Translations under genes and position numbers: made by a program
Origin: Rhizophagus clarus
Lineage: Eukaryota; Glomeromycota; Glomeromycetes; Glomerales; Glomeraceae
DNA length: 64,000 bases
Direction: 5' to 3'
Assembly (NCBI GenBank): GCA_015698045.1
Contig: BLAL01000017.1
Location: 654,991 to 718,990, forward strand
Part shown: positions 1-12,060 of the stretch, piece by piece
Numbering within the stretch: position 1 is the stretch's first letter
How the letters are laid out: every line of letters begins with the position of its first letter
Notes under the pieces: generated by a model
What the model was told of the DNA's origin: nothing
Databases searched by the model: none
What the model saw: only the letters and a program-made list of their open reading frames with translations

Positions 1-775
1 TAAGGACATACCAAATAATGTCTCTGATAGAAAATTGGTATGCATTCTTTATTTCTTTAGAAATTAAAGGAGTTTTTTTTGATAAAATGGAGATAGGTTT
101 TGCTGATATAGGAATAAGAGAAAGACGTTTTCTCCATTCTCGAAATCTTCGAATATTCTTCACTACATGGCTTGGATTGAATTTGGAATTATGAAGAACG
201 TCAACAAGATCTTCATAAGCACTTGTAGAGATATTATGCTTTTGTAACCAGCAAAAAAGTGAAGCAGTCGTAAAATTTTCAAAATATGGAGCGAATTCTC
301 CATCGCCATCATAGGATGGCATTTTATTTTTATCAAGTGCTTCATCGATAATTTGACGATGATTATCATCTCCCTTTTCTGCTTCTTCTTTTTCCTCTTC
401 TTCCTCTTCCTCTTCTTCCTCTTCTCCTTCTTTTTCTGTTTCTTCCTCTTCTTCCTCTTCTCCTCCTCCTTCTGTCCCTTCTTCTTCCTCTTCCTCTTCA
501 TTATATAAATTATCGAATGCATATTGTGAGATTATATCATCATCATCGTATTCATATTGTGAAATCATATCATCATCTTTATGATCATATTGAACCTCCA
601 TGTCATCATTATTTTTCGGTAAAGGCGGTGATATTTGTATGTTGGTCCGGTAAGAGTGACTAAAGGCAGTGGTTGATGAGGGTGCAAGCGTTGCAGTTCT
701 ATTAGTAAAATGATTTCGAATTTGATATCGTTGTTCTGATTCTTCAGTAGTGTTGTAAATATATCGTTTTCTCAT
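1..775 (-). CDS. N-terminal part of a Plavaka-like transposase, running off the left edge
   Basis: An uninterrupted reading frame starts at the ATG at 775 and stays open to the window edge. It holds a basic start (MRKRYIYNTTEESEQRYQ), then two D/Y-rich repeats, a long acidic Glu run (about 365-515), and a conserved block with PSYDGDGEFAPYFENF and KHNISTSAYEDLVDV. The last block is closely related to the start of the gene on the same strand at 48.9-52.6 kb, so the two are paralogues. That second gene is better preserved and its core resembles Plavaka/Tnp2-type (CACTA superfamily) transposases, so this is inferred to be the same kind of protein. The block around 100-135 keeps an Arg codon (CGA) that is TGA in the paralogue. 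The rest of the gene lies outside the window, so intactness cannot be judged. Confidence 0.6.
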   Translation of the reverse strand, partial: MRKRYIYNTTEESEQRYQIRNHFTNRTATLAPSSTTAFSHSYRTNIQISPPLPKNNDDMEVQYDHKDDDMISQYEYDDDDIISQYAFDNLYNEEEEEEEGTEGGGEEEEEEETEKEGEEEEEEEEEEEKEEAEKGDDNHRQIIDEALDKNKMPSYDGDGEFAPYFENFTTASLFCWLQKHNISTSAYEDLVDVLHNSKFNPSHVVKNIRRFREWRKRLSLIPISAKPISILSKKTPLISKEIKNAYQFSIRDIIWYVL

Positions 776-1240
776 GGTTAATTAGACTTTTATAATACGA
801 TAAGAAATTTGGTTATAAATGATAGAACCGAAGAAAATAAGTCTGATTATATATAATTTTTTGTACATTATAATGGGGAGATAAATTCAAAATACAGTGC
901 ACAATGCACGCGTTTAATGCATAGGTTCACAAATTCATTTTCAAATTAGAGTTTTGAGTATCAGCTTATATTGGATGAAACGATTCAGATTTTAAAAGAT
1001 AGTTCGTCTGAAATGGAAAGTCTGATAAATTAAAAAAAAAATTTTAATGCATAATGTTATAATAAAACTCAAGAATTTTATTAAAATTTATTGCTTAAAG
1101 TAGTTATTTAGGTACGATAAACATTTATTAATATTATTGCTTGTTTATTAATCAGATTACATTCATTTATAACTGAAAATAAGAAAATTAGAATATATTA
1201 ACTATAAGCAATAATTGAAGAATAAATAATAAATATATAC

Positions 1241-2440
1241 CGTCAAATTATTAGCGATGTCAAGACCACTTCGTGACAGAATATATATATCCCTAGTGAT
1301 GTGATCTAATTTCTTAACCGCTTCAAGGTCCTTAGACTTCCAATGGATCTTGAAGCTTTCACGCGTAAATTCTATTAATTTTTCCAACAAATTAATTTTT
1401 TTTAATTCGTTTACATCAACGACAGCAAGTTGACGTCGTAGTATTTTCTTAACGACTACTTCCTCTGAGATATATTCATTGACCTTATGGTCAGAAAACT
1501 CCCTAGAATAGTAAGAAATATAAACTCGAATAATAATAATGTTATATTATTAAACTAATAACGAAATAGTAATTACCTATTTGTTCCTTGCATGTCTTTT
1601 ACAAGCAATATGATTGCTTCGTTGAATTTGTTGCGGTAATCGGTGAACTTTTTACTGGCATCTTGCACCAGTTTTTCGGCCTCTTTTTTGAATGATGCAA
1701 GGTTAAATATTTTATAAACAAGTTGTTGTAGGGCAGAATGCGGAGGATGTCGACTTCTTAAAAATAAACATTTCAACTCTTCGTCGAAAAGCCTATAATT
1801 GTCCTATTAATATATAATAATATAACGTTATTAATTGTTTCCTTATCTGAAATGGCACTATTAGCCAATCATAAATTTTTCCATATGATATTACGTTATT
1901 GGTATTATCATAAGATGCAGTCTTTGAAACTCCAATATCTTGCGATTTCGCAGTAAGCATTTGGTTGGCTAAATTTAATATTTCTGGATTAGCGATTAAC
2001 CAATTACAAATTTGTAGTTGGTTGGTCATCTCCTCAAATTGAGGAGGAATATCTTATATTACATTATAAGTAAAAAAAAAAAATCAGTATTCATTTATTG
2101 TACAGTAAACAGTAAAAGAGTAAAATTAATATATAAAAAAAAGGTTTACCATCTTGATCACTTTCACTTTCTTCGTTTCTTTCTCTTTCTTCTTTCTCTC
2201 TTTCCATCCTATCTCTTTCTATTCTCTCTTTTTCTCTTCTTTCCTTTTCTCTTTTGTCTCTTTCTCTACCTTCTCTTTCTAATTCATTTTCTCTTCTTTC
2301 CGTTTCTTTTTCATCTCTTTCTCTACCTTCTCTTTCTAATTCATTTTCTCTTTTTTCTTTTTCTCTTCTTTCACTTTCCCTCCTCTCTATTTCTCTCTCT
2401 TCTTGTTGGAGGGTGTTTTCACAAACTCTATCATGAAAAA
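1241..2440 (-). CDS. Unrecognised multi-exon protein with an Arg/Glu-rich charged segment
   Basis: A spliced gene read leftwards. Exon 1 (about 2440 to 2150) encodes a long charged helix of repeated RENELEREGRERD-type units. A GT-AG intron (2053-2149) leads to exon 2, which contains IPPQFEEMTNQLQICNWLI. Exon 3 (1803-1577) contains FNLASFKKEAEKLVQDA. A 74-bp intron (1503-1576) leads in phase to exon 4 (1502-1241), containing EFSDHKVNEYISEEVVVKK and LEKLIEFTRESFKIHWKSK. The exon 2 donor near 1845 is not clear, and a further exon may follow donor 1240. The phases agree at the two introns I could place exactly. No family is recognised. The helical, charge-rich make-up suggests a coiled-coil protein, but no function can be given. 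The start codon is uncertain. Confidence 0.45.
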
Positions 2441-2544
2441 CTATTATGATAATATTAATACGTGACACTTCTTACACAAATAAAAACCAAGATATACCTT
2501 TTGTTTGTTTGTTGCGTTTGTTCATTTTTTTTAACGTTATGAAC

Positions 2545-3350
2545 TTGTTAAGATGATTGTAGGATATTATATACAAGAAATATTCAGGGTCTAGAATTTC
2601 GATATTGAATCAACTATATGTACGGTTTCTAATCATATCGTGTCTTCATATTCAAAATTCCTATTTTTGACTTTAAAAAACGGAGAGATCAAACTTAAAT
2701 TCATATTTTGAATCATTACAGAAGTTAATTTCGTAATCTAATAGGATATATGCGGAAAATATTCAGGGTCCAAGATTTCAATATTGAATCAACTATATGT
2801 ACGGTTATACGGTTATCGTATCTTCATATTCAAAATTCCTATTTTTGACTTTAAAAAACGGAGAGATCAAACTTAATTTCATATTTTGAATCATTACAGA
2901 AGTTAATTTCGTAATCTAAACAGATGACTGTAGGATATATGCGGAAAATATTCAGGGACCAAGATTTCAATATATCAACTATATTATGTGCAGTTATACG
3001 GTTATCTAATCATATCGTGTTGTCATGTTCAAAAATTCCTATTTTTGATTTAGAAAAACAGAGAGATCAAACTTAATTTCATATTTTGGATTATTACAGA
3101 AGTTAATTTCGTAATCTAATAGAATATATGCGGAAAATATTCAGGGTCTAAAATTTCAATATTGAATCAACTATATTATGTGCAGTTATACGGTTATCTA
3201 ATCATATCGTGTCTTCATGTTCAAAAATTCCTATTTTTGATTTATAAAAACGGAGAGATCAAACTTAATTTCATATTGCATATTAAAGAAGCTAATTTCG
3301 TAATCTAAACAGATGACTGTAAGATATATGCGGAAAATATTCAGGGACCA
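2545..3350. repeat. Tandem satellite, about 185-bp unit, five copies
   Basis: Units begin near 2568, 2748, 2938, 3122 and 3327 with ATATGCGGAAAATATTCAGG, and contain a conserved AAACGGAGAGATCAAACTTA and TTAATTTCGTAATCTAA. The last copy is cut short. A diverged fragment of the same unit lies near 3535-3620. No coding sequence is seen. Confidence 0.75.
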
Positions 3351-4320
3351 AAATTCCATCAATTTTTGTTTGACATTGATTGAATTAACTACATTTTTAT
3401 TTTATTTATATTAGTTTATTATGCGATAGAAAACATAAAAATGAAAATATAATAAACAATAAAATTGCTATGTATTTTTAAATCAGTGTCAAGCTCTCCT
3501 CGCTGTATATAACAAGAATAAGTGATGATAGTGGATCATAGTCATTTGGTCATATCGTATCTTCATATTCAAAATAGATTCTATTTTGATTAAAAAGCAG
3601 AGCAATCAACTTGATTATGTCATCATTGTTGGTAACAGGGTTCAGATAACATTAACTGAAATATCCGAATCTGTGCAGATTACAATATTAACTGAATACG
3701 TGAATATCCAGTCCTCTAAATTAAATATCGCTATAACATAAATAATTTAATTTATATTAATTAGTCTTTAACATTAGCGTATCATATTAAACGATCCTTT
3801 TTTTCGTTTGTGAAATTGGTAAGAAATGATTTAGTGCAACAATTTGCAGAGGATGGATATATATGTAACTACAGGGGAAAGTCCTCTGCTAATCATTATT
3901 CTGCTAATGAAAATCGAAAATCATGTAAATTTTTATAATTAAATGAAATCAACAAAATTTCTTTTTACTAGTAATTGCATGTGATAGAGTAGTTAGCATA
4001 ACACCAGGTTTCAGGTTCGATTACTATGCTACCTTATAGCAATTATTCTCGTAGAGTTTATCGGGTGAAAATTTCCCTATATCCTATCAGGCAAGCAAAA
4101 ATTCCCCAGTTAAACCTTTACAAATACTTTTTTTATTATTATTTATTAGTAAGAAAATATATTTAAACATGATATGTACAAGATAAATGTAAAATATTAT
4201 TTATTAAATTTATAAATGGTTTTCAAAAAAGTAAACCTTTTACTTAAAAATGAAATTATTCATTAATTATAAAATGAAATTTATTAAAAAATTATTTAAT
4301 ATCTAAAAAATTACTGACTT
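3351..4320. other. Gene-free A+T-rich stretch with a tRNA-like fragment
   Basis: No reading frame of interest. Around 3975-4032 there is an A-box-like GATAGAGTAGTTAGCATAAC followed at short distance by a B-box-like GGTTTCAGGTTCGATTACTA. The spacing is too short for a complete tRNA cloverleaf. A tRNA-derived SINE relic is possible but not shown. Confidence 0.3.
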
Positions 4321-4329
4321 GATTGTGTT

Positions 4330-4638
4330 AAAGTGCTCATCCATACTTTTAAAAGATGACGATGATGAGGGTGATGGCTGCGGTGTAGACGACGATGATT
4401 GTGCTAAATATAAATAAAACTTTAATTTAAGTTTATGTATCTCTTCTTCCTAGCTTGAAATTTGCTCTGAAAAAATATCGATCCACTTTAATAGATATGC
4501 GTTCTCCCGCTCAGTTTTGTTGTTTAATTTGGCAATTATTTGTTCTCCAGCTGTCTCAACAGCTTTTGAAATTCTTGGTACATTATCTGGAGACCAGAAA
4601 TTTCGATTTCTTTTTGTTAAAATTTCTTTTTTTGTCAT
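4330..4638 (-). CDS. Small unrecognised protein, possibly two exons
   Basis: ATG at 4638 opens a 62-codon frame (MTKKEILTKRNRNFWSPDN onward, ending in IDIFSEQISS). Further downstream on the same strand a Ser-rich segment (SSSSTPQPSPSSSSSFKSMD) ends in a stop near 4312-4330, preceded by an AG at about 4409, so a second exon is possible, though no good GT donor is seen. The start of this gene also recurs at the right edge of the window (63,982) as part of the inverted duplication. Function unknown. Confidence 0.3.
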
Positions 4639-4834
4639 TTTTTTTTCTCTACGTCAGGCCATTTTCCTAGAATATTAAATAAAGAAAAAATATTTTTTTT
4701 TTATCGAAAAAATAGATGCAATTTTTAATTTATTATGGAGGTTCAATAATTTTGGAAATCTATTGTCAAAATTAGTTTAATACAAGGGTAAAATTATTTT
4801 AATCTTATCCAATAAATTTCGCAAACCGTGATTT

Positions 4835-5445
4835 TTTTATTAATTAATTATCATTAGAACGGCATTTGAATGCCATCCTTTAAAAAAATTTCTCGTGATT
4901 TGAACTTTGTGACTGTGACTTTTTTTTTTATTAATTAATTATTATAAGAACGGCATTCAAATGCCATCCTTTAAAAAAATTTCTCGTGATTTGAACTTTG
5001 TGACTGTAACTTTTTTTTATTAATTAATTATCATAAGAACAGCATTCGAATGTCATCCTTTAAAAAAATTTCTTGTGATTTGAACTTTGTGACTGTGACT
5101 TTTTTTTTATTAATTAATTATCATAAGAATGGCATTCGAATGCCATCCTTTAAAAAAATTTCTCGTGATTTGAACTTTGTGACTGTGACTTTTTTTTTAT
5201 TAATTAATTATTATAAGAACGGCATTCGAATGCCATCCTTTAAAAAAATTTCTTGTGATTTGAACTTTGTGACTGTGACTTTTTTTTTATTAATTAATTA
5301 TCATAAGAACGGCATTCGAATGCCATCCTTTAAAAAAATTTCTTGTGATTTGAACTTTATGACTGTGACTTTTTTTTTTATTAATTAATTATCATAAGAA
5401 AGGCATTCGAATGCTATTCTTTAAAAAATTTCTTGTGATTCCTAT
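4835..5445. repeat. 90-bp satellite, seven copies, with a 14-bp palindrome in each unit
   Basis: GGCATTCGAATGCC (a perfect palindrome) or a near variant recurs at 4861, 4951, 5041, 5131, 5221, 5311 and 5402. Each unit also carries TTAATTAATTA and TTTGAACTTTGTGACTGTGA. The unit length happens to be a multiple of three, so frames can run open through it; that is not evidence of coding. The right arm holds about ten copies of the same unit. Confidence 0.92.
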
Positions 5446-6031
5446 CCAATAAACTTCATAGTGAATAACAATTGTTCTGGTTAGAATGATATATGTATTA
5501 TTATTTTTTTGATTCTTATTTAGCAAGAAAAATTTAAATTTTTTTGTGTAAACTGAATTAACCAATTACAATTTTGATATTTATATTATTACTACATCAG
5601 AATCATTCCAACTTTATAATGAATTTCCCATTATTATATTTGTGATTCTAGAGGCGTCTTAATCTTAAAAATTTTAAGTGTGTCAAATAATTAATTATGT
5701 GCTGTACCTGTATAACGTCATTTAAAAATATCTAATACATGCGTAATATTTATAATTGATTGCAGATCTTCAAATATTATAATGTGTTGGCCTTCCACGT
5801 CACTTAAAAAATATCATTATTTTAATTACTCGTGTAATTATAGCACTAAGATTACATGATTTTGACTAATTCTTCAATGAAAGCACATATTATTTAATCG
5901 AATGGTGTTTATCATATAGTACAATTAAAAATATATATATATAAAAAGAGATAAAATTCCTTTTCAAAAAAATCAGAAAAATCATCATAATAAACAATCA
6001 AGAAATTTGTCTGGTTTCGTAAATTTTTAAA
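5446..6031. other. Upstream region of left gene B
   Basis: A+T-rich, no reading frame. The right arm holds two tandem copies of part of this stretch (61,965-62,800), while only one is present here. Confidence 0.5.
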
Positions 6032-7869
6032 ATGTCCCAACCTTCGCCATCATTTCATCCTGAAGATAAATCCAATTCAGAAAATGAGACCAACTCAGAA
6101 AGTGATTCATCTTCTGAATTGGACCAAAGGTTTAATTCCAAGATCTCCCAGAAAAGGACCAAACATAAATATTCCCCATATATAATTCCATTAGAAAATT
6201 CTCCATCCTTAGAATAAATTGCGATGGCAGGTCCGTCAGATGAACAAATTGTGACAGCAGGTCTGTCAGATGAACAAATTGTGACGGCAGGTTCGTCAGA
6301 TGAACAAATTGTGACGGCAGGTTCATCAGACGAACAAATTGTGATGGCAGGTTCGTCAAGGAAAAGGAAGGACGAAAAGCCTATTGAAAGTAAAGAAGCA
6401 AAAAAAGTCAAATTAATCTCAGTAGAAAACTTGAAAGAAAAAGGTAAAATATATATATTATTATATACATATACTATTCTAGTAGCTATAGAATCATACA
6501 TTATGTAAAAAATCTGACTTTTTTTATGAGAATCTGTTATTAATTATCGCATTACAAATTTATTTTTATTCAAGACACAATCGAAATTCTTTCGGAAAAT
6601 CATTACGAAGTCCAGCAATTTCTAAAAAATATTCCCGCAAATACTTTGAAAGACGGGTTGGTTGCTCTAAGGAGCATGAGTGGCAGCAATTGTAAAAAAA
6701 TAATTTTGAATATAGATGAACAAAAATTGACTGCAGTACTTCCGTCGGGTTCACTAGATGTAAAACCGACATTTTACATGCTTGAGCAATGTTTTATAGA
6801 AACGGAAGAGAGCAGGTTTCTAGATAACCCCTATATACTTTGGCGATTACCTGCTGAAGACAATAGCAATAATAATACAACAATAGGGATCAATCTTTTA
6901 TATAAAGAAAAGGCAGCTAATGATGAAAATCTTAAGGAAGATATATTAGCTGTTGCATGGTTAATATATCATTTAAGAACAGTCCAAGATCGTCTGCCAA
7001 TAAACCCCCCGATAATGCAACCTAATTATGATAACAAAAAATATATACAGAATCTACAGGAATATTATGATAATTATTTGGAAAAGGGAATGGAGTTTGA
7101 TGGCTCCAAAATAAAAGGAGCTATTTCCCTAACTAAAAACATTGATAACGATTATAATTCAAGAATTAATTTTCCGGATAAAGTAGACGATGGTAATATG
7201 TCTTTATTAATAGAGGATATGCTTACAATATTGGATGAAATAAAATCAGAAGATGAAACTTCTGAATTATCAAGAAGAAGAAACGTTAGGAGATACTCGT
7301 ATTTTTACGAGTTATATAAGAAAACATTAGAAGCAGTCGCTTCTAAGCCAAAATCATTTGGCGAAACGAATGCTTCAAAAGCTAAAGATATATTAGAAAA
7401 CTTTCTTAAGAAAGCTGAAGAAAAACTGACGCAAAGACAATGGAGAAGTTACAGAACTTCAGCTGAGAGAATAAACAAGTTGTGGAATATATGCAATAAA
7501 AGTTTTGTAATATTTGATCTTGTAACTGGTCTCACACCCAATTTATTTGAACGATTATCGAGTAGGGAAAGTGCAGAATGATGATTTATAATAATCGAAA
7601 AAGGAATCTATTATACCCAGCAGGAGTATAGAGGTATTCAAAAGCAACAGCAGGAGGAGAAGGAAGTTACTGATAATGACGGTGGCAATAGTAGTAATAA
7701 TAGTGGAAATGAAGGACAGGGAAGTGGAAAGGGAAGGGGAAGCGGAGGACGGGGAAGTGGAAGGGGAAGGGGATGGGGAAGAGGAAAAGGAAGAGGAAGA
7801 GGAAGGGGAAGAGGAAGAGGAAGAGGGAATAAAGCTGGTAACAGTAAAGGAAAGGAAAAAGCAGTTTAA
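6032..7869 (+). pseudogene. Gene B, left copy: unrecognised two-exon protein with decapeptide repeats and an RG-rich tail, broken by stops
   Basis: Exon 1 is 6032-6443 and exon 2 is 6575-7869, joined in phase across a 131-bp GT-AG intron. The N-terminus is acidic and Ser-rich, followed by four copies of a 30-bp repeat encoding a SDEQIVTAG-type decapeptide, then a basic nuclear-localisation-like RKRKDEKPIESKEAKKVK. The middle (about 310 residues) matches no family I recognise. The tail is GRGRG-type RG repeats ending in SKGKEKAV, the kind of tail often found on RNA-binding proteins. Relative to the right copy this one has CAA to TAA at 6215, CGA to TGA at 7579 and TGG to TGA at 7582-7584, plus a 9-nt in-frame loss beside the first stop. 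It keeps an acidic stretch (about 6080-6190) that the right copy has lost. It is inferred to be non-functional. Confidence 0.75.
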
Positions 7870-8747
7870 AGAGATAAATATCTTTTTCATTATTATAATT
7901 AATCCAGAACGTGTTATTTTTTTTTTATTTTCTTAGTCGGCATCTTTTAGTTCTATAAAATAATAATACAATAATAATAAATCGAAAAATTTATTAAATT
8001 TTCATTGAAAAAATATATAAATAATTCATATTTACTACCTCATTCCTCTTAAGAGACTATATATTAATTTGATTGCAACTTTTGTATTAAATAGATTTTT
8101 AAATACGTACGATTCGATCGTAAGTAAATAGAGAAATAAATAAACTATTAAAACTCAAAATGTATGCAGAACTTTTAATAATAAATATAAGATCTATAAA
8201 GTATTATATTATAAACACTTAAAATATTTATAAGAACTTTATTTTAAACATTATTTAATCTTAATCAAATTTAAAAAGCGTGCTATATATAATGACGTTA
8301 TATAAGTTGATCTCATGGGATTTATAAAAATAACCATTTCAATCTGTACCGAACATTGATATTTCCGCATTGCATATAATAAAAGATTTTCTTTTTTTAC
8401 TATGCTACGCTGCATAATGATAAAATATTGATCTACAATAAAGTAATCCATTTATTGCGAGTCAGTCACCACACAGGTGCCACAGATGAATCACGCGTCG
8501 CACAATTCAAAATTATTTATACGGGGTAATCTAGATATGACACTTTTTTTTTATTCGAGATTAGATTTTTTTTATATACGCACGTAAGTACATTTTTTCC
8601 ACACTTTTTATTACAGTATACTCACGTAAGAATATTTTTTATTAATAATTTGAAATCTTTTGTTTCTTTTCCATTTAATATACTAATGAGAAATAATTTT
8701 TTTTTATGAATATTCTCAAATAATAAATCATTCAAATAAAATCTCAA
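7870..8747. other. Intergenic stretch between gene B and the SNF2-RING gene
   Basis: A+T-rich, no gene seen. It contains the single CCACACAG site (8469-8476) that is the empty target of the hAT-type MITE present in the right arm. The right copy is also about 100 bp longer near 59,580-59,700. Confidence 0.6.
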
Positions 8748-10829
8748 ATGTCTACCGATAATAATAATACAGGACTACCAAAATTTAGAATTAAAAGAGT
8801 TAACAATGAAAATAATAATAATTCTAATAATAACACATCAAATACTCTTAAAAAATTTTATAAAAATAACAAAAGCAGTTCAGTTGTTAGACTATCAAAA
8901 TTACAAGTTATTCCTAAAGACTTTGAAATTGCAAAAAAAGTGAATTCGGTACTACAATCAGAAACTGAATTTCTAGTAAATCTCCTAGAAGCACCACAAC
9001 CAGAAACATTAATTATGAAATTACTTCCATATCAGAAGCAAGGCCTTGGTTGGATGTTATCAAATGAACACCCTAAAGAGCCAACTATTGATGAGGAAGT
9101 TCAATTCTGGATTCAAAAGGAGGATCAAACGAAAAAAATACTCTACTTTAATACATTAGCAAGGTTTGCAACAATAACACGCCCTAATCTTACCAGAGGT
9201 GGAATACTCGCTGATGATATGGGTCTTGGTAAGACGATACAAATGATTGCTTTGATAGCTTCCAAACCTGCAATCAATTTAGATTCCACATATTCTAAAA
9301 CTACTCTGATTGTTGCTCCTTTAAGTGTGCTTGAAAATTGGATTGACCAAATCAACATGCATGTTAAGAAAGGGTCTCTTTCTTATTATGTTTTTCATGG
9401 CGTTGATCGAATTAATGATCCAGAATTTCTTAAAACTTACGATATAATAATTACTACATATGCTATTCTTGCACAATCAAATATAGAAGAAAGGAGTGGA
9501 TTATTTGCCATTAAATGGCTTCAAGTTATCTTAGATGAAGGACATATTATTCGTACACAATCAACAAAACAAAGTATTGCCGTATGTAATTTGGATGCTG
9601 AGAGAAGATGGATTCTTACAGGAACCCCAATTATGAACGAATTAAATGATATATATTCTTTAATTAAATTTTTAAAATTCACTCCTTTTAATAGTCTAGA
9701 AATATGGAATAGCATATTTAACAACAAAACAATAAAGTTTAAAGATGGTAACAATCTTAGAAGCTTAATAAAAGCCGTTTGTCTTCGTAGAACAAAGGAT
9801 ATGAAATTCAATGGACGTCCTATAGTATGTCTTCCTCCTATTAATTTCTATACTCATAAAATTAAGTTTAAGACGGATGAGAAAAAGATTTATGATAAAA
9901 TGGAAAGTAATATAAAAGAACAATTTAGAAGTTGGAAAGAATCAAGAAATAGCAATTTAAAATATAATTATGTAACGTTTCTGGAAATGCTCCTGAGATT
10001 ACGACAGATTTGCAATCACACAGAGCTTTGTAAGAGACAAATAAATGATGCTGATAGCAATATGAATGATGAAAGATTGGCTGCCCTGAAAATATCTGTT
10101 AGTAATAATAAAAGTTGCTATATGTGCTCTAAACCATTAACAACTCCTACAATTACTCCTTGTAAACATATATTTGACAAAGATTGCATCAAAGTTAGTT
10201 TCGGAGATGAACCATTTTCTTGTCCGATATGCCAAAATTCAGTTAATATGAATCAATTAATTGAATTAACAACAATTCAAATAGAAGAAGAAATTAGAAA
10301 TTTAGATGATTTTAAAGTAAGTTCCAAAATTGAAGCTTTATTGAAATTTTTAAATTAAAATAACGATAAATCAGTAGTCTTCAGCCAATGGACATCTTTT
10401 CTTGATTTGATTGAAATTGCATTTAAAGATGCAAATGTCAAATTTGTTCGATTTGATGGCAAAATGTCACGTAATCAGCGAGAAGAGACTGTAAATAATT
10501 TCAACAATGATCTGGAAATAAAGGTTATTCTAATTAGTTTAAAATGTGGATCTTTGGGATTGAATATTACTGTTGCTAATCAATGTTTTCTTATGGATCC
10601 TTGGTAGAATCCAAGTATTGAGGATCAAGCTATAGATCGAATTTATAGAATTGGTCAAACTCGGCCAGTTTCTGTCTTTAGATTTTTTATTAAGAATACA
10701 ATTGAAGATCGCGTGTTTGAACTTCAAAAGAAAAAATGTGGCTTGATATTCCAAGCTTTTGATGAGCAGCGATCTGAGAATCTGAATATTGTTGATGAAG
10801 CCCTGCAAATTTTATTAGGCAGTAGTTAA
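8748..10829 (+). pseudogene. SNF2-family ATPase with RING finger (Rad5/Rad16-like), left copy, two nonsense codons
   Basis: A 694-codon frame. An Asn-rich N-terminus is followed by the SNF2 ATPase: Q-like LPYQKQGLGWML, Walker A DDMGLGKTIQMIALI, motif II as LDEGHIIR (the DEGH form of the Rad5/Rad16 group), and LTGTPIMNELNDIYSL. A C3HC4 RING lies between the ATPase halves (CYMCSKPL, CKHIFDKDC, CPIC). The second RecA lobe has VRFDGKMSRNQREE and IDRIYRIGQTRPV. Rad5/Rad16 proteins are DNA-dependent ATPases and ubiquitin ligases in nuclear DNA repair. No HIRAN domain is seen. Stops at 10,356 (CAA to TAA, codon 537) and 10,605 (TGG to TAG, codon 620) cut the helicase C lobe. The right copy has the sense codons. 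The N-terminal frame is intact here and broken in the right copy. Confidence 0.9.
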
Positions 10830-11440
10830 AGAATATTTTTAGTGTATATGCACATAATTATTGCGGTTTTCATAAATCTGTGTAATTAAAGTCACATGAT
10901 GATCACTTTAAAATTACACGTTTTTTTTTTCAAAGTAACGTTTAAAACCAAGTCGCGATTTTGCCTGTCCGTAAGAATATATTGCTTTAAAAAGTCTTTA
11001 GTGTGAGTTTTGAATCATGAGAGTAGGAACGAAAGAAGAATGACGTAGGCGAGATTTTTCAAAGTTAAAACAAACAAGAATACGAAACTCAGAAAGGACT
11101 TAGGTGTCGTATCAGGGAGGCTTTTTTAATTTAACAATGAAAGTACATATTAGAGTGTCCTCAATTTTAAAAAGTATATCTACTATAACAACGAAGCTGC
11201 CAGTATATATTTTGTTTGAATAAGTAAGTGAAAAAAGAAATTTTCCAATTGAAAACCAAAGAATATACAAAAGTCCGCCTATTTCTTTTTTTCAATAAAG
11301 AACAGTTTTTACTTGTCAAGATATGTAATATTAAGCAATTATTAGATCATTATATTACAATTGTGCAATATTTACCAAATAACTAATTGACAGTTTTGAC
11401 AAGAACTATTGAACTAATTGAAGTGAATTTACCAATTCAC
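10830..11440. other. Non-coding stretch downstream of the SNF2-RING gene
   Basis: No gene seen. It is matched almost base for base by 56,010-56,615 in the right arm. Confidence 0.6.
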
Positions 11441-11449
11441 GTTTTTTTA

Positions 11450-12060
11450 GAATCGTTATTTGATTAATATCAAGATGATTTTGGCTTGATTATTTGTAAT
11501 TTTGACAATATCATCAACACAGCGAGTCAACATTAAGACGATATCATATCGATACCATTTTTATTTTGCGTTGTTTTAACTATATCATGTCGATATCATC
11601 ATTATTTCACGTTTTTTTAAAAAAATATCATTGTTTTAACTATATCGAGCCGATGTTGATTTGATATTCTTCAAATAAATATTTTTGCGATATCTTTTCG
11701 ATATACCGAACCAATGTTAGTACGATATCATTTATTTGCATTTTTTTTTGAAAATTATCGTTTATTGTAACCATATCAAAGCGATGTCACTTCGATATTT
11801 CTTCAAGCAAATATTTTTACGATATCTTGTTGATACAATGAGTGAATATTGATACGATACCAATATTTATTTTGCATTTCTTTTTTGAAATTATTGTTAT
11901 TGCAACGATATCATAATGGTAATGATTCGATGTTTCTTCAAGCGAATATTTTCACAATATCTTTTGTTAATATTGAAACAATATTATGGTGATATCATAA
12001 TGATATTGTTTCAATAAATCAATATCGCAATGATATGAATTTAACATTGTTATTATATCA
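11450..12060. repeat. GATATC-rich degenerate tandem repeat, left arm
   Basis: Many ATATC/GATAT motifs recur in loosely repeated units of roughly 110-120 bp, with variants of ACGATATCATTTATTTGC and TTCAAGCAAATATTTTTACG. Similar GATATC-rich foldback DNA occurs near 46.9 kb. Non-coding. Confidence 0.6.

Noticed and set aside
163..522. Lys/Arg-rich frame on the minus strand
   Set aside because: Frame shadow of the Glu-rich part of the Plavaka-like gene, which is open over 1-775 in the correct frame.
2018..2449. Leu/Phe/Ser-rich frame on the plus strand
   Set aside because: Antisense shadow of the Arg/Glu-rich exon on the minus strand.
2545..3350. Regularly spaced repeats considered as a CRISPR array
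   Set aside because: Units are contiguous satellites without unique spacers, and the window is eukaryotic.
5050..5388. Open frame of 112 codons with repeated MPSFKKISCDLNFVTV units
   Set aside because: It is a read-through of the 90-bp satellite, whose unit length is divisible by three. Composition and the inverted, frame-variable copies in the right arm argue against coding.
7555..7936. Ser-rich (minus) and Glu-rich (plus) frames
   Set aside because: Shadows of the RG-repeat tail of left gene B.
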